Shown: positions 19,144-26,871 of the stretch, piece after piece
How the letters are laid out: each line of letters starts with the position of its first letter
Position numbering within the stretch: the stretch's first letter is position 1
IMG/VR virus record: IMGVR_UViG_3300025131_009388
Span: 1-54,032 of that record
Reading direction: 5' to 3' (one strand)
Source: a virus
Length of the DNA: 54,032 bases
The notes under the pieces: generated by a model
The model's input: the letters and a program-made list of their open reading frames with translations, nothing else
Told to the model about the DNA's origin: nothing
Database searches by the model: none
Translations under genes and position numbers: made by a program

Positions 19144-20007
19144 TTATTCCTCCTTGTCAATTTCTTTTACTACTGCACGACCAATGAGATTTTCCCAATC
19201 CCTTTCCGGTCGTACCTCTAGATTTGTTTGCCATGCAGCCTTAACCACATTAGCGTTAACTCCGCAATCGTCTGCAAAAGAAATAAACGCATTTATGTCT
19301 TTTGGAAAACAACTCCCACCGAATCCCAGTCTACCATCAGGTCCGGGCACGTTCAAGTGTGAGTCGCCGACCCGGCCGTCAGCAGCGAAGCCAGCCAAAG
19401 CATCGTTCCAATTAACTCTGGCTTTTTGGCATATTAATTTCATTTCGTTTGCGAATGCAACCTTCACGGAGAAGAATACGTTATTAAAATATTTTACAAA
19501 CTCTGCTGTGTTGTAATCCATCTCCATAATGTTGCAATGCTTAAATCTTAATCTGTACAATTTTGCTACTTTTTCAGTATTTTCTGGAAGACCTCCGAGA
19601 ACAATTCTTGCTTGATTTAAGAAATCATATTTGGCATGCCTCTCTGTCAAAAATTCGGGATTAAAAACTAAATTTAGATTTTTAAACTCTTCGGAGAATG
19701 CCTCTGTAGTCCCAGGTATAACAGTCGATTTGATGACGACAACATTGTCGTTGCGTGTGCTGACGCGAGATATATTGTTCAAAACAGACCGAACAATACT
19801 CAAACTTATTGATCCGTCCTTATTCATCGGTGTGGGCACGGATACAAAAACCACATCTGATCCGTTGACAGTCTCTTCAAGAGTATTCATGCTACGTAAA
19901 GGATCGATATCGTATATGTGCACAGGTAGAACCGGGACAAACCCAAACCCTATTGCTTGCCCGACGAACCCGTTGCCGATGACGCCCACTGCTTTAATCT
20001 TGCTCAT
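19144..20007 (-). CDS. UDP-glucose/GDP-mannose dehydrogenase family protein, short form
   Basis: A 287-residue member of the UDP-glucose 6-dehydrogenase family, which oxidises nucleotide sugars to uronic acids with NAD. Visible are the Rossmann loop GNGFVG (11-16), VPTP (57-60), the FNPEFLTE substrate loop (115-122), the EFVKYFNN helix with K172 and N176, and the catalytic cysteine C233 in GFGGSCFPKD. It stops shortly after the dimerisation helix and lacks the C-terminal ~120-residue nucleotide-sugar binding domain present in typical 390-450-residue enzymes. No frameshift is visible and the stop lies just before the next gene's start. It may act on an altered substrate or need a partner. It is the last gene of the sugar cassette. 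Confidence 0.82.
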   Translation of the reverse strand: MSKIKAVGVIGNGFVGQAIGFGFVPVLPVHIYDIDPLRSMNTLEETVNGSDVVFVSVPTPMNKDGSISLSIVRSVLNNISRVSTRNDNVVVIKSTVIPGTTEAFSEEFKNLNLVFNPEFLTERHAKYDFLNQARIVLGGLPENTEKVAKLYRLRFKHCNIMEMDYNTAEFVKYFNNVFFSVKVAFANEMKLICQKARVNWNDALAGFAADGRVGDSHLNVPGPDGRLGFGGSCFPKDINAFISFADDCGVNANVVKAAWQTNLEVRPERDWENLIGRAVVKEIDKEE

Positions 20008-20842
20008 TTAAAATCCCCGTAAAACACTCTGCTATTCCTCTTGTTATGTCTACTTCTGGTGCCCATCCTAGATCCATAAGTGGTCGCACATTCGCCTTAG
20101 TTAGCCTCACATCACCAGGACGATCTTCTATGTAATCAAATTTTAAGTCCGGTAAAGACTTCAGTACCAGTTCTTTCATCTCGTTTAGCGAAATATTATT
20201 ACCAGTGCCAACATCATAAACATTCCCACTGACTTTTTTTATGTTCTCCATGCAAAATATATTAGCAGAAACAACATCGGAAACATGCGCCATGTCTCTA
20301 CGCTGATTTCCGTCGCCGGTTATATAAGGCGTTGTCCCCTCTTTGATATATCTTCTCCAGTTTGCAACGCACGTGGCATACGGTCCGTCCGCGATTTGGT
20401 CCACAGAGTAAACATTGAAATATCTAAGAGCGACTGTGTCGACCCCATAGAGCTTGCTGTATAGCAATGTTTCTAACTCTCCCACATACTTCGACAACGC
20501 ATAAGGACTCTCGGGACCTTCACCATTGCCCACCACAGAAGAAGAGCTGGAATACACAACTTTTGCCCCTACTTTCTTGGCAAATTCCAGAACCAAAGAA
20601 GTGGAGTGAACGTTGTTGTGCATAACCTCTACAGGGTTTTCAATGCTGTATACAACTCTTGGTATGGCAGCTAAATGAAAAATTACATCCGGATTAAATC
20701 TAAAATGTTTTTCCTGAAAACCGTCCAATATATCTTCACCAATTTTCAAATCTATTCCCATGACGCTGTGTCCTAGAGAGTTTAGCTTCCAAAATAAATG
20801 ATTGCCGATATATCCTTTATGTCCGGTCACTAATAGGTTCAC
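19994..20842 (-). CDS. NAD-dependent nucleotide-sugar epimerase (extended SDR)
   Basis: A 282-residue extended short-chain dehydrogenase. It has the TGHKGYIG dinucleotide loop (6-13), catalytic Y114-x-x-x-K118 in YALSK, an SSSSS segment just before, and RYFNVYS in the substrate domain. Family members interconvert sugars such as UDP-Glc/UDP-Gal or produce UDP-xylose-type or heptose-type sugars; the exact reaction cannot be fixed from sequence. The GTG start overlaps the preceding stop (TAGTG) and the 3' end overlaps the dehydrogenase gene by 14 bases. It probably supplies an activated sugar for the cassette's glycosyltransferases. Confidence 0.82.
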   Translation of the reverse strand: MNLLVTGHKGYIGNHLFWKLNSLGHSVMGIDLKIGEDILDGFQEKHFRFNPDVIFHLAAIPRVVYSIENPVEVMHNNVHSTSLVLEFAKKVGAKVVYSSSSSVVGNGEGPESPYALSKYVGELETLLYSKLYGVDTVALRYFNVYSVDQIADGPYATCVANWRRYIKEGTTPYITGDGNQRRDMAHVSDVVSANIFCMENIKKVSGNVYDVGTGNNISLNEMKELVLKSLPDLKFDYIEDRPGDVRLTKANVRPLMDLGWAPEVDITRGIAECFTGILNEQD

Positions 20843-21519
20843 TAAATGTACCCCGCCTTTTTTAGTTCCTCATTAAAGATATTAAATTGGTCATCAGTGC
20901 AAAGATCCTTATATGCTTCTAGATTCTTTCCTATTGAAACTTCCGAAAGCTTTCTTTTTCCATAATCACTTTCTTGCTTCCCGGCGCGGCCGGTGACGGA
21001 AACATTCCAATCATATATCCAATCTTTGACGAAGTCAGGATAGTCTGAAAAATGAGCACTTCGTTCTAGTCCGAAAACATTCATCATATTTTCCTGAATA
21101 TTGTTTGGAAACCTTATTATGTCTTCGTACTTAATCTCCATGTCTATGATGTCAGAATATTGCTCTCTCTGTATCATCGATGATATCCATCTTTCTGGTT
21201 TGACATACTCGCCATCCGATAAAACAACATCTCTTCCATCTCGGACTACGTTTATAATCCCTATATCGTTCTGTCTTACCCACCTAAGCTGGTCCTCAAA
21301 TTCTGGAGCGGGAACGTTGCTCAGGATAAACGGTGGTAGTCTCTTTCCTATCAAGAATTTTTTATCTGTCTCCGTGTTCAGAAACTCGTTTAGTGTCAAC
21401 TCGTGACCGTTAAACCCCGTCCTGTACAAAATCTCGGCATTTTTAAATGCAAAACACATTCTCAACAAGAGAGTAGTGCCAGACTTTGCACATCCGGTTA
21501 TGAATATTCTCTTTGCCAT
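20842..21519 (-). CDS. Sulfotransferase-like protein
   Basis: A 225-residue PAPS-dependent sulfotransferase-fold protein. The 5'-phosphosulfate loop is TGCAKSGTTLLL (about 8-19) and the 3'-phosphate site is NVVRDGRDVVLS in the middle of the protein, both typical. Family members move sulfate from PAPS to sugar or protein hydroxyls. It sits between a GT2 glycosyltransferase and an SDR gene with single-base overlaps, so sulfation of the glycan made by the cassette is the probable job. It is short compared with animal enzymes but in the range of bacterial ones. PAPS would come from the host. Confidence 0.72.
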   Translation of the reverse strand: MAKRIFITGCAKSGTTLLLRMCFAFKNAEILYRTGFNGHELTLNEFLNTETDKKFLIGKRLPPFILSNVPAPEFEDQLRWVRQNDIGIINVVRDGRDVVLSDGEYVKPERWISSMIQREQYSDIIDMEIKYEDIIRFPNNIQENMMNVFGLERSAHFSDYPDFVKDWIYDWNVSVTGRAGKQESDYGKRKLSEVSIGKNLEAYKDLCTDDQFNIFNEELKKAGYI

Positions 21520-22139
21520 TATACTTCCCAGGTCTTATATTCCGGTTGTTTTGTTTTGTTGGTGTTATGCATTCTATATCTATAGAACGGAATCTTTAGA
21601 TGATGAATCTTGTAGTCGTCACCTAGCCTCTTCTTTAACTCTTCTTCTTCTCGATGTCTCATTTTGGGATTGTATCCTCCAAGAGATAAAAACAGATCTC
21701 TACGATACATTATACCACAAGATATGTTTTCATTTTCAGCATATTTTCTTTCAATGGTATTTTCGTATTCGTCAACCATCAAATAATCAGAAGAAACACA
21801 AAATGCGTCATGATTGGACTCTAAATACTTTTTCATAATATAGGACATATCTTTGTTTATGTAGTCGTCAGCATCAACACGAAAAAAGAATTGACCCCTA
21901 GCATTCTCAATTCCCAAATTTGCTGCAGCTGCGACGCCTGAATTCTTTGGTGTCTTGAACAGCCTTACGTGCTCTGCGAAAGGTCTTATCATATCGAAGG
22001 AATTGTCGGTACTGCAATCATCGACTACAATAACTTCATATATTGCCCTTTCTTGTTTCAGGCAACTCCTCAAGCATCGCGAAATAAATTTTCCATAGTT
22101 ATAGTTTGTTATAATTATCGATATATCTGGTACCATCAT
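21519..22139 (-). CDS. Family 2 glycosyltransferase
   Basis: A 206-residue GT-A enzyme. The N-terminal nucleotide-binding motif ISIIITNYNYGKFI, VVDDCSTDNS and the metal-binding DADD motif (in FFRVDADDYINKD) are clear. It inverts the anomeric centre when adding a sugar to a growing chain; the donor cannot be told. The first two codons are both ATG. The stop-start overlap with the NeuB-like gene (ATGA) shows translational coupling. It has the compact length of a single catalytic domain without membrane helices, so it acts in the cytoplasm or at the inner membrane surface. Confidence 0.88.
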   Translation of the reverse strand: MMVPDISIIITNYNYGKFISRCLRSCLKQERAIYEVIVVDDCSTDNSFDMIRPFAEHVRLFKTPKNSGVAAAANLGIENARGQFFFRVDADDYINKDMSYIMKKYLESNHDAFCVSSDYLMVDEYENTIERKYAENENISCGIMYRRDLFLSLGGYNPKMRHREEEELKKRLGDDYKIHHLKIPFYRYRMHNTNKTKQPEYKTWEV

Positions 22140-22843
22140 TTGCTCCTTAATATCTCTAGTTCTTTAATTAGATCCTTGAATTGCTTAAGAGATTTTTGGT
22201 CAAAGGATCCTAAATGACCACCTTCAAATTTTGATTGTGCCAGAGGATCTTCACTGTAGTGCTTTTCTAGAATTTTTGCGCCCCTAAAGTAAGCCTGTAG
22301 GGCGGCTGCTGATCCGATTGCGTGGTCACTATATCCGTGATAAGAATATCTTGTAAATTCTTCCGGCATTGCCTTTAATGCTGGGTCGTGTAAGAATGTC
22401 GGATACTTAGACACACAAAATAGATAGCTTATTTTTTCTCCTAGTCCATATGGCCATTCTCCCTTAGCGCAATGACCAGTCGATATAATTGTGGGCTTGT
22501 TCTCTCTCAATATTGCCTTACACAATTCAGGGTCCTGCTTCGCTGTTCTTGATGATATCTTGTATCTCTTAATACCCAACGATTTTATCCAGTCGAATCT
22601 TTCCATATCAAAAGGAGTTGCCATTAGAGGGATCCCAAGATTCACGCAGAAATCATTAAGACTTGCAAAAGTTTCAAAATCAATATCTCTATACTTCTTC
22701 TCTGTGCTTCCAAAGAACTTTTCAGAGTCCATCAATTGAACTTTAACCACGTCTGCGCCAGCAGTCCAAGCATTCAAGCTCATCCTTTTTAATTCGCTTA
22801 AAGATCCGTGGTGTTGGTTACAAAGATCAACTATTATTTCCAT
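22136..22843 (-). CDS. NeuB-like nonulosonate (sialic-acid-type) synthase barrel
   Basis: A 235-residue TIM-barrel protein of the NeuB family, which condenses PEP with an N-acetylated hexose to make nonulosonic acids. Typical elements: CNQHHGSLSEL near residue 8 (the NHxG-type loop), AGADVVKVQ, ATPFD, KISS, ISTGHC, GYSDHAIG and LEKHYSED. The C-terminal SAF (antifreeze-like) domain found in ~345-residue enzymes is missing; no separate SAF gene is seen next to it. It lies among formyltransferase, deacetylase and CMP-sugar synthetase-like genes, so a nine-carbon keto-sugar pathway is likely. Some SAF-less barrels may do other PEP condensations, so the product is not certain. Confidence 0.75.
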   Translation of the reverse strand: MEIIVDLCNQHHGSLSELKRMSLNAWTAGADVVKVQLMDSEKFFGSTEKKYRDIDFETFASLNDFCVNLGIPLMATPFDMERFDWIKSLGIKRYKISSRTAKQDPELCKAILRENKPTIISTGHCAKGEWPYGLGEKISYLFCVSKYPTFLHDPALKAMPEEFTRYSYHGYSDHAIGSAAALQAYFRGAKILEKHYSEDPLAQSKFEGGHLGSFDQKSLKQFKDLIKELEILRSK

Positions 22844-23540
22844 TTAAATATTCCTTTAGCACGTGTGGTGTTTTATATCTTATCTCTAGCATTATACCAT
22901 AATCCATATCTTTATTTTGATAAAGTTTGCCTCGGTTACCATATTGGCTAAGAGGGTGTGCCTCAACAGAGTCATCTAATATATTATACACACTTTCTTC
23001 TAAAATGTCAAATCCAGTAGCACAAGTTTTCATAAATATATCATCCGGAGAGTCTGTTACTTTCAGATCTTTTGTTATTGCTTGTGATATAATATCCCCT
23101 CCGTCTATCGAAGAATCTATATAATGCAAAGTCGCGCCAAGTAATTCAGGTCTACGCTCATACAGAGCCCAATAAGGACTGTCGACGCCACGATGATGTT
23201 GCACTAATCCCGTATGTATGTTTATACATCCTCTTCTTGGTATTCTAAATATGTTTTCTTTTAAGAGAGGTGCCCCAAAAACAAAACAAACTTCCGGGCG
23301 GACATCCGTAATCAATTCTGCCATTCTTTTAGAGTTTAATTGCACAGGCGTGCATTCCACGATGTTCACCCTAATGGGATCCTTTTTCCCCCCAAATGCT
23401 AATTGCTCTGAACAATAAAACTGAGAGTTTCCCTTTTTCTTTTCCACGACAATAACAAGGGACAAGTTTACTTTTTTCTGAAGCCTGTTTATAAACTCCC
23501 TATGCCTGGGTTGATTAGATGTTATCGCGATATAGCTCAT
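22827..23540 (-). CDS. Sugar N-formyltransferase-like protein
   Basis: A 237-residue protein of the formyl_trans_N fold (methionyl-tRNA or sugar formyltransferases using formyl-tetrahydrofolate). The catalytic Asn and His are in CINIHTG (N107, H109) and the catalytic Asp in SSIDGGDI (D146). The RGVDSPYWAL loop is like that of sugar N-formyltransferases. It lacks the C-terminal domain of the tRNA enzyme and sits in a sugar cassette, so an amino-sugar substrate is more likely than Met-tRNA. The neighbouring PIG-L deacetylase could expose the amino group that is formylated. A second formyltransferase is at 30531-31487. Confidence 0.78.
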   Translation of the reverse strand: MSYIAITSNQPRHREFINRLQKKVNLSLVIVVEKKKGNSQFYCSEQLAFGGKKDPIRVNIVECTPVQLNSKRMAELITDVRPEVCFVFGAPLLKENIFRIPRRGCINIHTGLVQHHRGVDSPYWALYERRPELLGATLHYIDSSIDGGDIISQAITKDLKVTDSPDDIFMKTCATGFDILEESVYNILDDSVEAHPLSQYGNRGKLYQNKDMDYGIMLEIRYKTPHVLKEYLNGNNS

Positions 23541-24220
23541 ATCTTTATCGGTGCCTTTCCAATTCTAGTAAAAGCCTCACCTCTTCTTGCGCCTATTGAA
23601 TATCCACGGACCTTTGACAAGCCCTCGATGTACTCCATTATTCCCGGCAATATGCCAGACTGAGAAAGATATTCTTCCATTGCCAACCATTTCCATTCAT
23701 AAGTGTCCGTAATATCAACAACAATATCCGGATTTGAATGTGGGTCCGTAATTTCAAAAGACCACAAGTCCTTTATCGTGTGGACTTCTCCTAATTCTTC
23801 TAGAATGTTCTCCGAAGCCTTCCAGCATGCTTCCTCAACTATTGCAGAAGTCCTCTTATGGTCGCGATGCTTACACACACTATTGTGCGTTACAACTAAC
23901 TCAGGTTTTATTTCTCTTATTTTCTGTATGACTTTGTGAAAAGTAGATTGGCGATTAACCACTTTTTGACATGGTATACTTAAGTTGTGGAGACGATATA
24001 CTCCTAGTATCTTTGCTGCCTTTTCGGATTCTTCCATTCTTGTCTTTACGATGTTTTCACCATCGGTGCTCTGTTCAACTCCCGTATCCCCGTTTGTCAT
24101 AAAGCATACATGAATCTGACAACCTTTGTCCGCCCATTTTCTAATGGTGCCTCCACATCCGATTGTTTCATCGTCATGGTGGGCCGCGAATATCAATACT
24201 CTTTTAGGTGTTTTTATCAT
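23537..24220 (-). CDS. PIG-L/LmbE-family N-deacetylase
   Basis: A 227-residue zinc-dependent deacetylase of the PIG-L family. The N-terminal AAHHDDE (residues 12-18, corresponding to AHPDDE) provides zinc ligands and the catalytic Asp; the HRDH motif further on supplies the third ligand. Family members remove acetyl groups from GlcNAc-type sugars or sugar-lipids. It is coupled by ATGA to the formyltransferase, which suggests deacetylation followed by N-formylation of the same sugar. It has no signal peptide, so it acts in the cytoplasm. Confidence 0.85.
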   Translation of the reverse strand: MIKTPKRVLIFAAHHDDETIGCGGTIRKWADKGCQIHVCFMTNGDTGVEQSTDGENIVKTRMEESEKAAKILGVYRLHNLSIPCQKVVNRQSTFHKVIQKIREIKPELVVTHNSVCKHRDHKRTSAIVEEACWKASENILEELGEVHTIKDLWSFEITDPHSNPDIVVDITDTYEWKWLAMEEYLSQSGILPGIMEYIEGLSKVRGYSIGARRGEAFTRIGKAPIKI

Positions 24221-24830
24221 TTTTATTACCCCTCTTCTCTATAAATTTAACATCTTCAATTGTATGAACATCGTGAACATCACAAATAAATGCTCCAGTT
24301 TTCGTACTCAAGTCCCTCTGATAAACATACCAATTCTTCATTATTCTAAATGCCGCGTTCATCATCAACTCGCCATCAACACTCATCAACTCATTTCTAT
24401 CGTTAATAATGAATGCCTCAATGGCGTTATCTAGCGTTTCTCCTGTAATTTCTGGGGAGTTTGCCTGAAGGGACACAACAATCTCTGGTTTGAAGTGCCT
24501 TCTCTCTATAAAGCTAGCTGCATCTCTGATGGCTTCCATCTTGTATACGTGATCTTGTGCATGCCTCGGATCCCTATCATGAACCTTGGCACCACACTCT
24601 AGTGCGATATTTTTTATCTCTTCGTCTTCAGTGGTGACCCACACATCAGTAATATGTTCACTTTCCTTTGCTGCCTTGATTGCCCAATATAACATTGGCT
24701 TGCCCCAAATAGGATATATGTTTTTACGCTCTAGTCTTTTCGAACCGCCGCGAGCGGGGATTATTGCAACAACTTTGGGTTTTTTGGCTTCGACCATATC
24801 TGCCAGTCCTATCATGAGTCCTTCTATCAT
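24204..24830 (-). CDS. CMP-sugar synthetase-like cytidylyltransferase (NeuA/KdsB type)
   Basis: A 208-residue nucleotidyltransferase. The IIPARGGSKRLERKN loop near residues 23-38, SLQANSPE (the LLQPTSP-type strand) and EDEEI indicate the NeuA/KdsB family, which activates nonulosonic acids or Kdo with CTP. With the NeuB-like synthase and WecB it would complete a sialic-acid-type activation route. The start is uncertain: ATG at 24830 lacks a clear ribosome-binding site, whereas the internal ATG six codons in has AGAAGGA directly upstream. Its 3' end overlaps the deacetylase gene. Confidence 0.82.
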   Translation of the reverse strand: MIEGLMIGLADMVEAKKPKVVAIIPARGGSKRLERKNIYPIWGKPMLYWAIKAAKESEHITDVWVTTEDEEIKNIALECGAKVHDRDPRHAQDHVYKMEAIRDAASFIERRHFKPEIVVSLQANSPEITGETLDNAIEAFIINDRNELMSVDGELMMNAAFRIMKNWYVYQRDLSTKTGAFICDVHDVHTIEDVKFIEKRGNKNDKNT

Positions 24831-24836
24831 AACGTT

Positions 24837-25859
24837 TTATAATAACACATCAAGTATTCTTTTGCAAGAATCTTTATGATCAAAAAGGTGATTCTGTCTC
24901 GCCTTCCTGAATTCTTCCTTAAGGTCTGCAGATGTTAAATATTTAATGGCCGCTTGGAGTTGTCCTTCGGTAAAATCAGTTTTCAACTGAATGCAATAAT
25001 TATAATTATACAAGTAATCATGCGTCACCCTAAACTTCTTTTTGTTTCCGTTTCTCACGCTCGGCTTAATATCAAAGTTTATAAGCGGAACATTGTGCAT
25101 CACACATTCTTCTATAGTGGTTGATCCAAAATTAATGACAAGCTTAGAGGTTTCTAAAAGTTCTTGTGTAGTGTGAGGAAACCATGATCGATCTTCTAGG
25201 TGGCGACCACCATTTTTCTTTAGCATCTCTTTGTGTTTTCTTGGAATAGGGTCTTTGCCTCTGGTTTTAGCCAAAACTCTGAATCCTGATTTCAGCAAGA
25301 ATTTCAAGAGTTTCTCCATGTTGATTCTGCCCAAATCTCTATTTTTTGGCCAGACCAAAAGAACATTGTTTGTATCTTGTAGTTTGTTGTTTTTAAGTGC
25401 CTCTTCTTCGGTGAAAGAAGCATCATATTTCGGAATACCGAGATAAAGGTTATTCCCTTCAGTACATCTATAATATTTTGCACAAAACTCGCTAGGCATA
25501 AGAATATAGTCTGCCACTTCTTTATAAAAGTTGTTATAACTTTCTACAAAATCTGTCTGATAAGTGCATACAACTTTTTTTGTACTAGGAGTTTTTTTTA
25601 GAATTTCGATCCCCCATCTGTTTTCGCTGGAAAATAAAACTCCTGTACATTTCTTAGCCTCTCCGAATGGTCTGATTTCAATGTTGTGCTTTTTGGCCAA
25701 ATCTTTTATTTTATCCATATAGAGAAGTGGACAATTATATTTCTGTGAAGATGCAATATAAAAGACAGATTTCAACCCCCTGTTGTTGCCTTCCAGCACG
25801 AGAGGCATCCAATACCTAAGATGGGTCATCTCCCTGAGAATGAATCCAATCTCACTCAC
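24837..25859 (-). CDS. GT-B-fold glycosyl- or glycerophosphotransferase
   Basis: A 340-residue protein resembling GT-B transferases of the CDP-glycerol glycerophosphotransferase or epimerase-like type. The second half has the nucleotide-binding style sequence KLVINFGSTTIEECVMHNVP preceded by RVLAKTRGKDP. No further defining motif is visible, so donor and acceptor are unknown. The start is GTG, overlapping the stop of the sulfotransferase gene, with AGAAGGG upstream; an ATG ten codons later (THLRYW) is the alternative. Membership of the sugar cassette is clear from spacing and neighbours. Confidence 0.65.
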   Translation of the reverse strand: MSEIGFILREMTHLRYWMPLVLEGNNRGLKSVFYIASSQKYNCPLLYMDKIKDLAKKHNIEIRPFGEAKKCTGVLFSSENRWGIEILKKTPSTKKVVCTYQTDFVESYNNFYKEVADYILMPSEFCAKYYRCTEGNNLYLGIPKYDASFTEEEALKNNKLQDTNNVLLVWPKNRDLGRINMEKLLKFLLKSGFRVLAKTRGKDPIPRKHKEMLKKNGGRHLEDRSWFPHTTQELLETSKLVINFGSTTIEECVMHNVPLINFDIKPSVRNGNKKKFRVTHDYLYNYNYCIQLKTDFTEGQLQAAIKYLTSADLKEEFRKARQNHLFDHKDSCKRILDVLL

Positions 25860-26769
25860 GTCTCAACCCTTCTAGGAACTCTTGGATTAACTTATCGAAG
25901 ATCTTTCGGTCTTTGTCTTCCAAATAACCCTCTTCCAAATAGTATTTTATCAAACCATCGCCAAACAGTGAGGAAAATTTCTTGCACACTTCAGCCTGAT
26001 CAGGTTTTACTTTCCACTTGTTCAAAAAGGAAGAGTCTTCTTTCCTAATATAATTGTATTCTCCTGGGCCCAAACACGGGCCATGTCGATGGCAACATAA
26101 GACCTCTTCGAATCTTTCGCCGCGGACGTGTACTTCTTTTCTTATTACTTTTTCAGTCCCACAAACATTGCATTTATCTAGAACTTTCAAATCCTCATTT
26201 TTTACAACAGGGACATCCAAACATTTAAAGATTCTTTCTAGTTCGAAATCAATATCGTTGAAAAAATGTTCAAAACTTATTATATGATCTGTTCCCGATC
26301 TAAACGTTTGAGCCAATTCAAATAGCGAAGACATGAATGTATTCTTAAACCACTCAAACACCCTGTCATCCGAAACTGTCTTACCATATCTTCTTTCTCC
26401 ATATTCTTTCCATTTCTTTATCCAAGTATAGTAAAAAGAAACAGGATTTCTGAAAATGTACAATATGGGAATATCCGGATGAAAAGTTCTATGGTAATTT
26501 ATCATTTTGAGTGGTGGCTTGTTGAGGATAATCCACTTACTTTCTTGAGAATTGATTTTCTTTATAGGAAACAATTGTTCGTCTCGGAATGAAGGCATCT
26601 CACCTTGAGACAAATATCTCTTTAAATCACCCTTAGTTGATCCGCCCTGGCTGCGGAAGGCACCCTCAGTAAGAGTAACTAAATTCTTGTGCCCTTGCAA
26701 TTTGTGCAAAACAAGATGAGACCCTATGCCGCCGGATGCCGTTATTAATGCTGCTATCTTTGGTTTCAC
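25852..26769 (-). CDS. Sulfotransferase-like protein with Cys/His-rich insertion
   Basis: A 305-residue P-loop sulfotransferase relative: ALITASGGIGSHLVLHKLQ (about 7-25) matches the PAPS 5'-phosphate loop and YIFRNPVSFYYTW the 3'-phosphate site. Between about residues 195 and 235 there is an unusual block with DKCNVCGTE and VLCCHRHGPCLGPG, five Cys and two His, that looks like a zinc-binding module and is not part of the standard fold. The start is GTG with AGAGGGG eight bases upstream. A broken copy of its 5' end lies just upstream at 26791-26871. Sulfation of the cassette's glycan is the likely job. Confidence 0.65.
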   Translation of the reverse strand: MKPKIAALITASGGIGSHLVLHKLQGHKNLVTLTEGAFRSQGGSTKGDLKRYLSQGEMPSFRDEQLFPIKKINSQESKWIILNKPPLKMINYHRTFHPDIPILYIFRNPVSFYYTWIKKWKEYGERRYGKTVSDDRVFEWFKNTFMSSLFELAQTFRSGTDHIISFEHFFNDIDFELERIFKCLDVPVVKNEDLKVLDKCNVCGTEKVIRKEVHVRGERFEEVLCCHRHGPCLGPGEYNYIRKEDSSFLNKWKVKPDQAEVCKKFSSLFGDGLIKYYLEEGYLEDKDRKIFDKLIQEFLEGLRRE

Positions 26770-26790
26770 CCTATAGTCCCCTCTATAATC

Positions 26791-26871
26791 TTAATGTATT
26801 TTGTGTAAAATGAGGCGTGATCCGATACCGCCACTGGCTGTTATTAGTGCAGAAAACTTAAATTTGTTCAT
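26791..26871 (-). pseudogene. Truncated 5' remnant of a second sulfotransferase gene
   Basis: The gap between two cassette genes encodes a 26-residue open frame, ALITASGGIGSRLILHKIH after a start of MNKFKFS, then a stop. It aligns without gaps to the start of the neighbouring sulfotransferase (ALITASGGIGSHLVLHKLQ), including the whole PAPS loop, and ends abruptly. Codons differ widely between the copies, so this is an old or imported paralogue, not a fresh duplication. The ATG still overlaps the stop of the upstream glycosyltransferase (ATGA), showing that it once was a normal coupled gene. It most likely marks where a sulfotransferase gene was lost or replaced. Confidence 0.8.
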
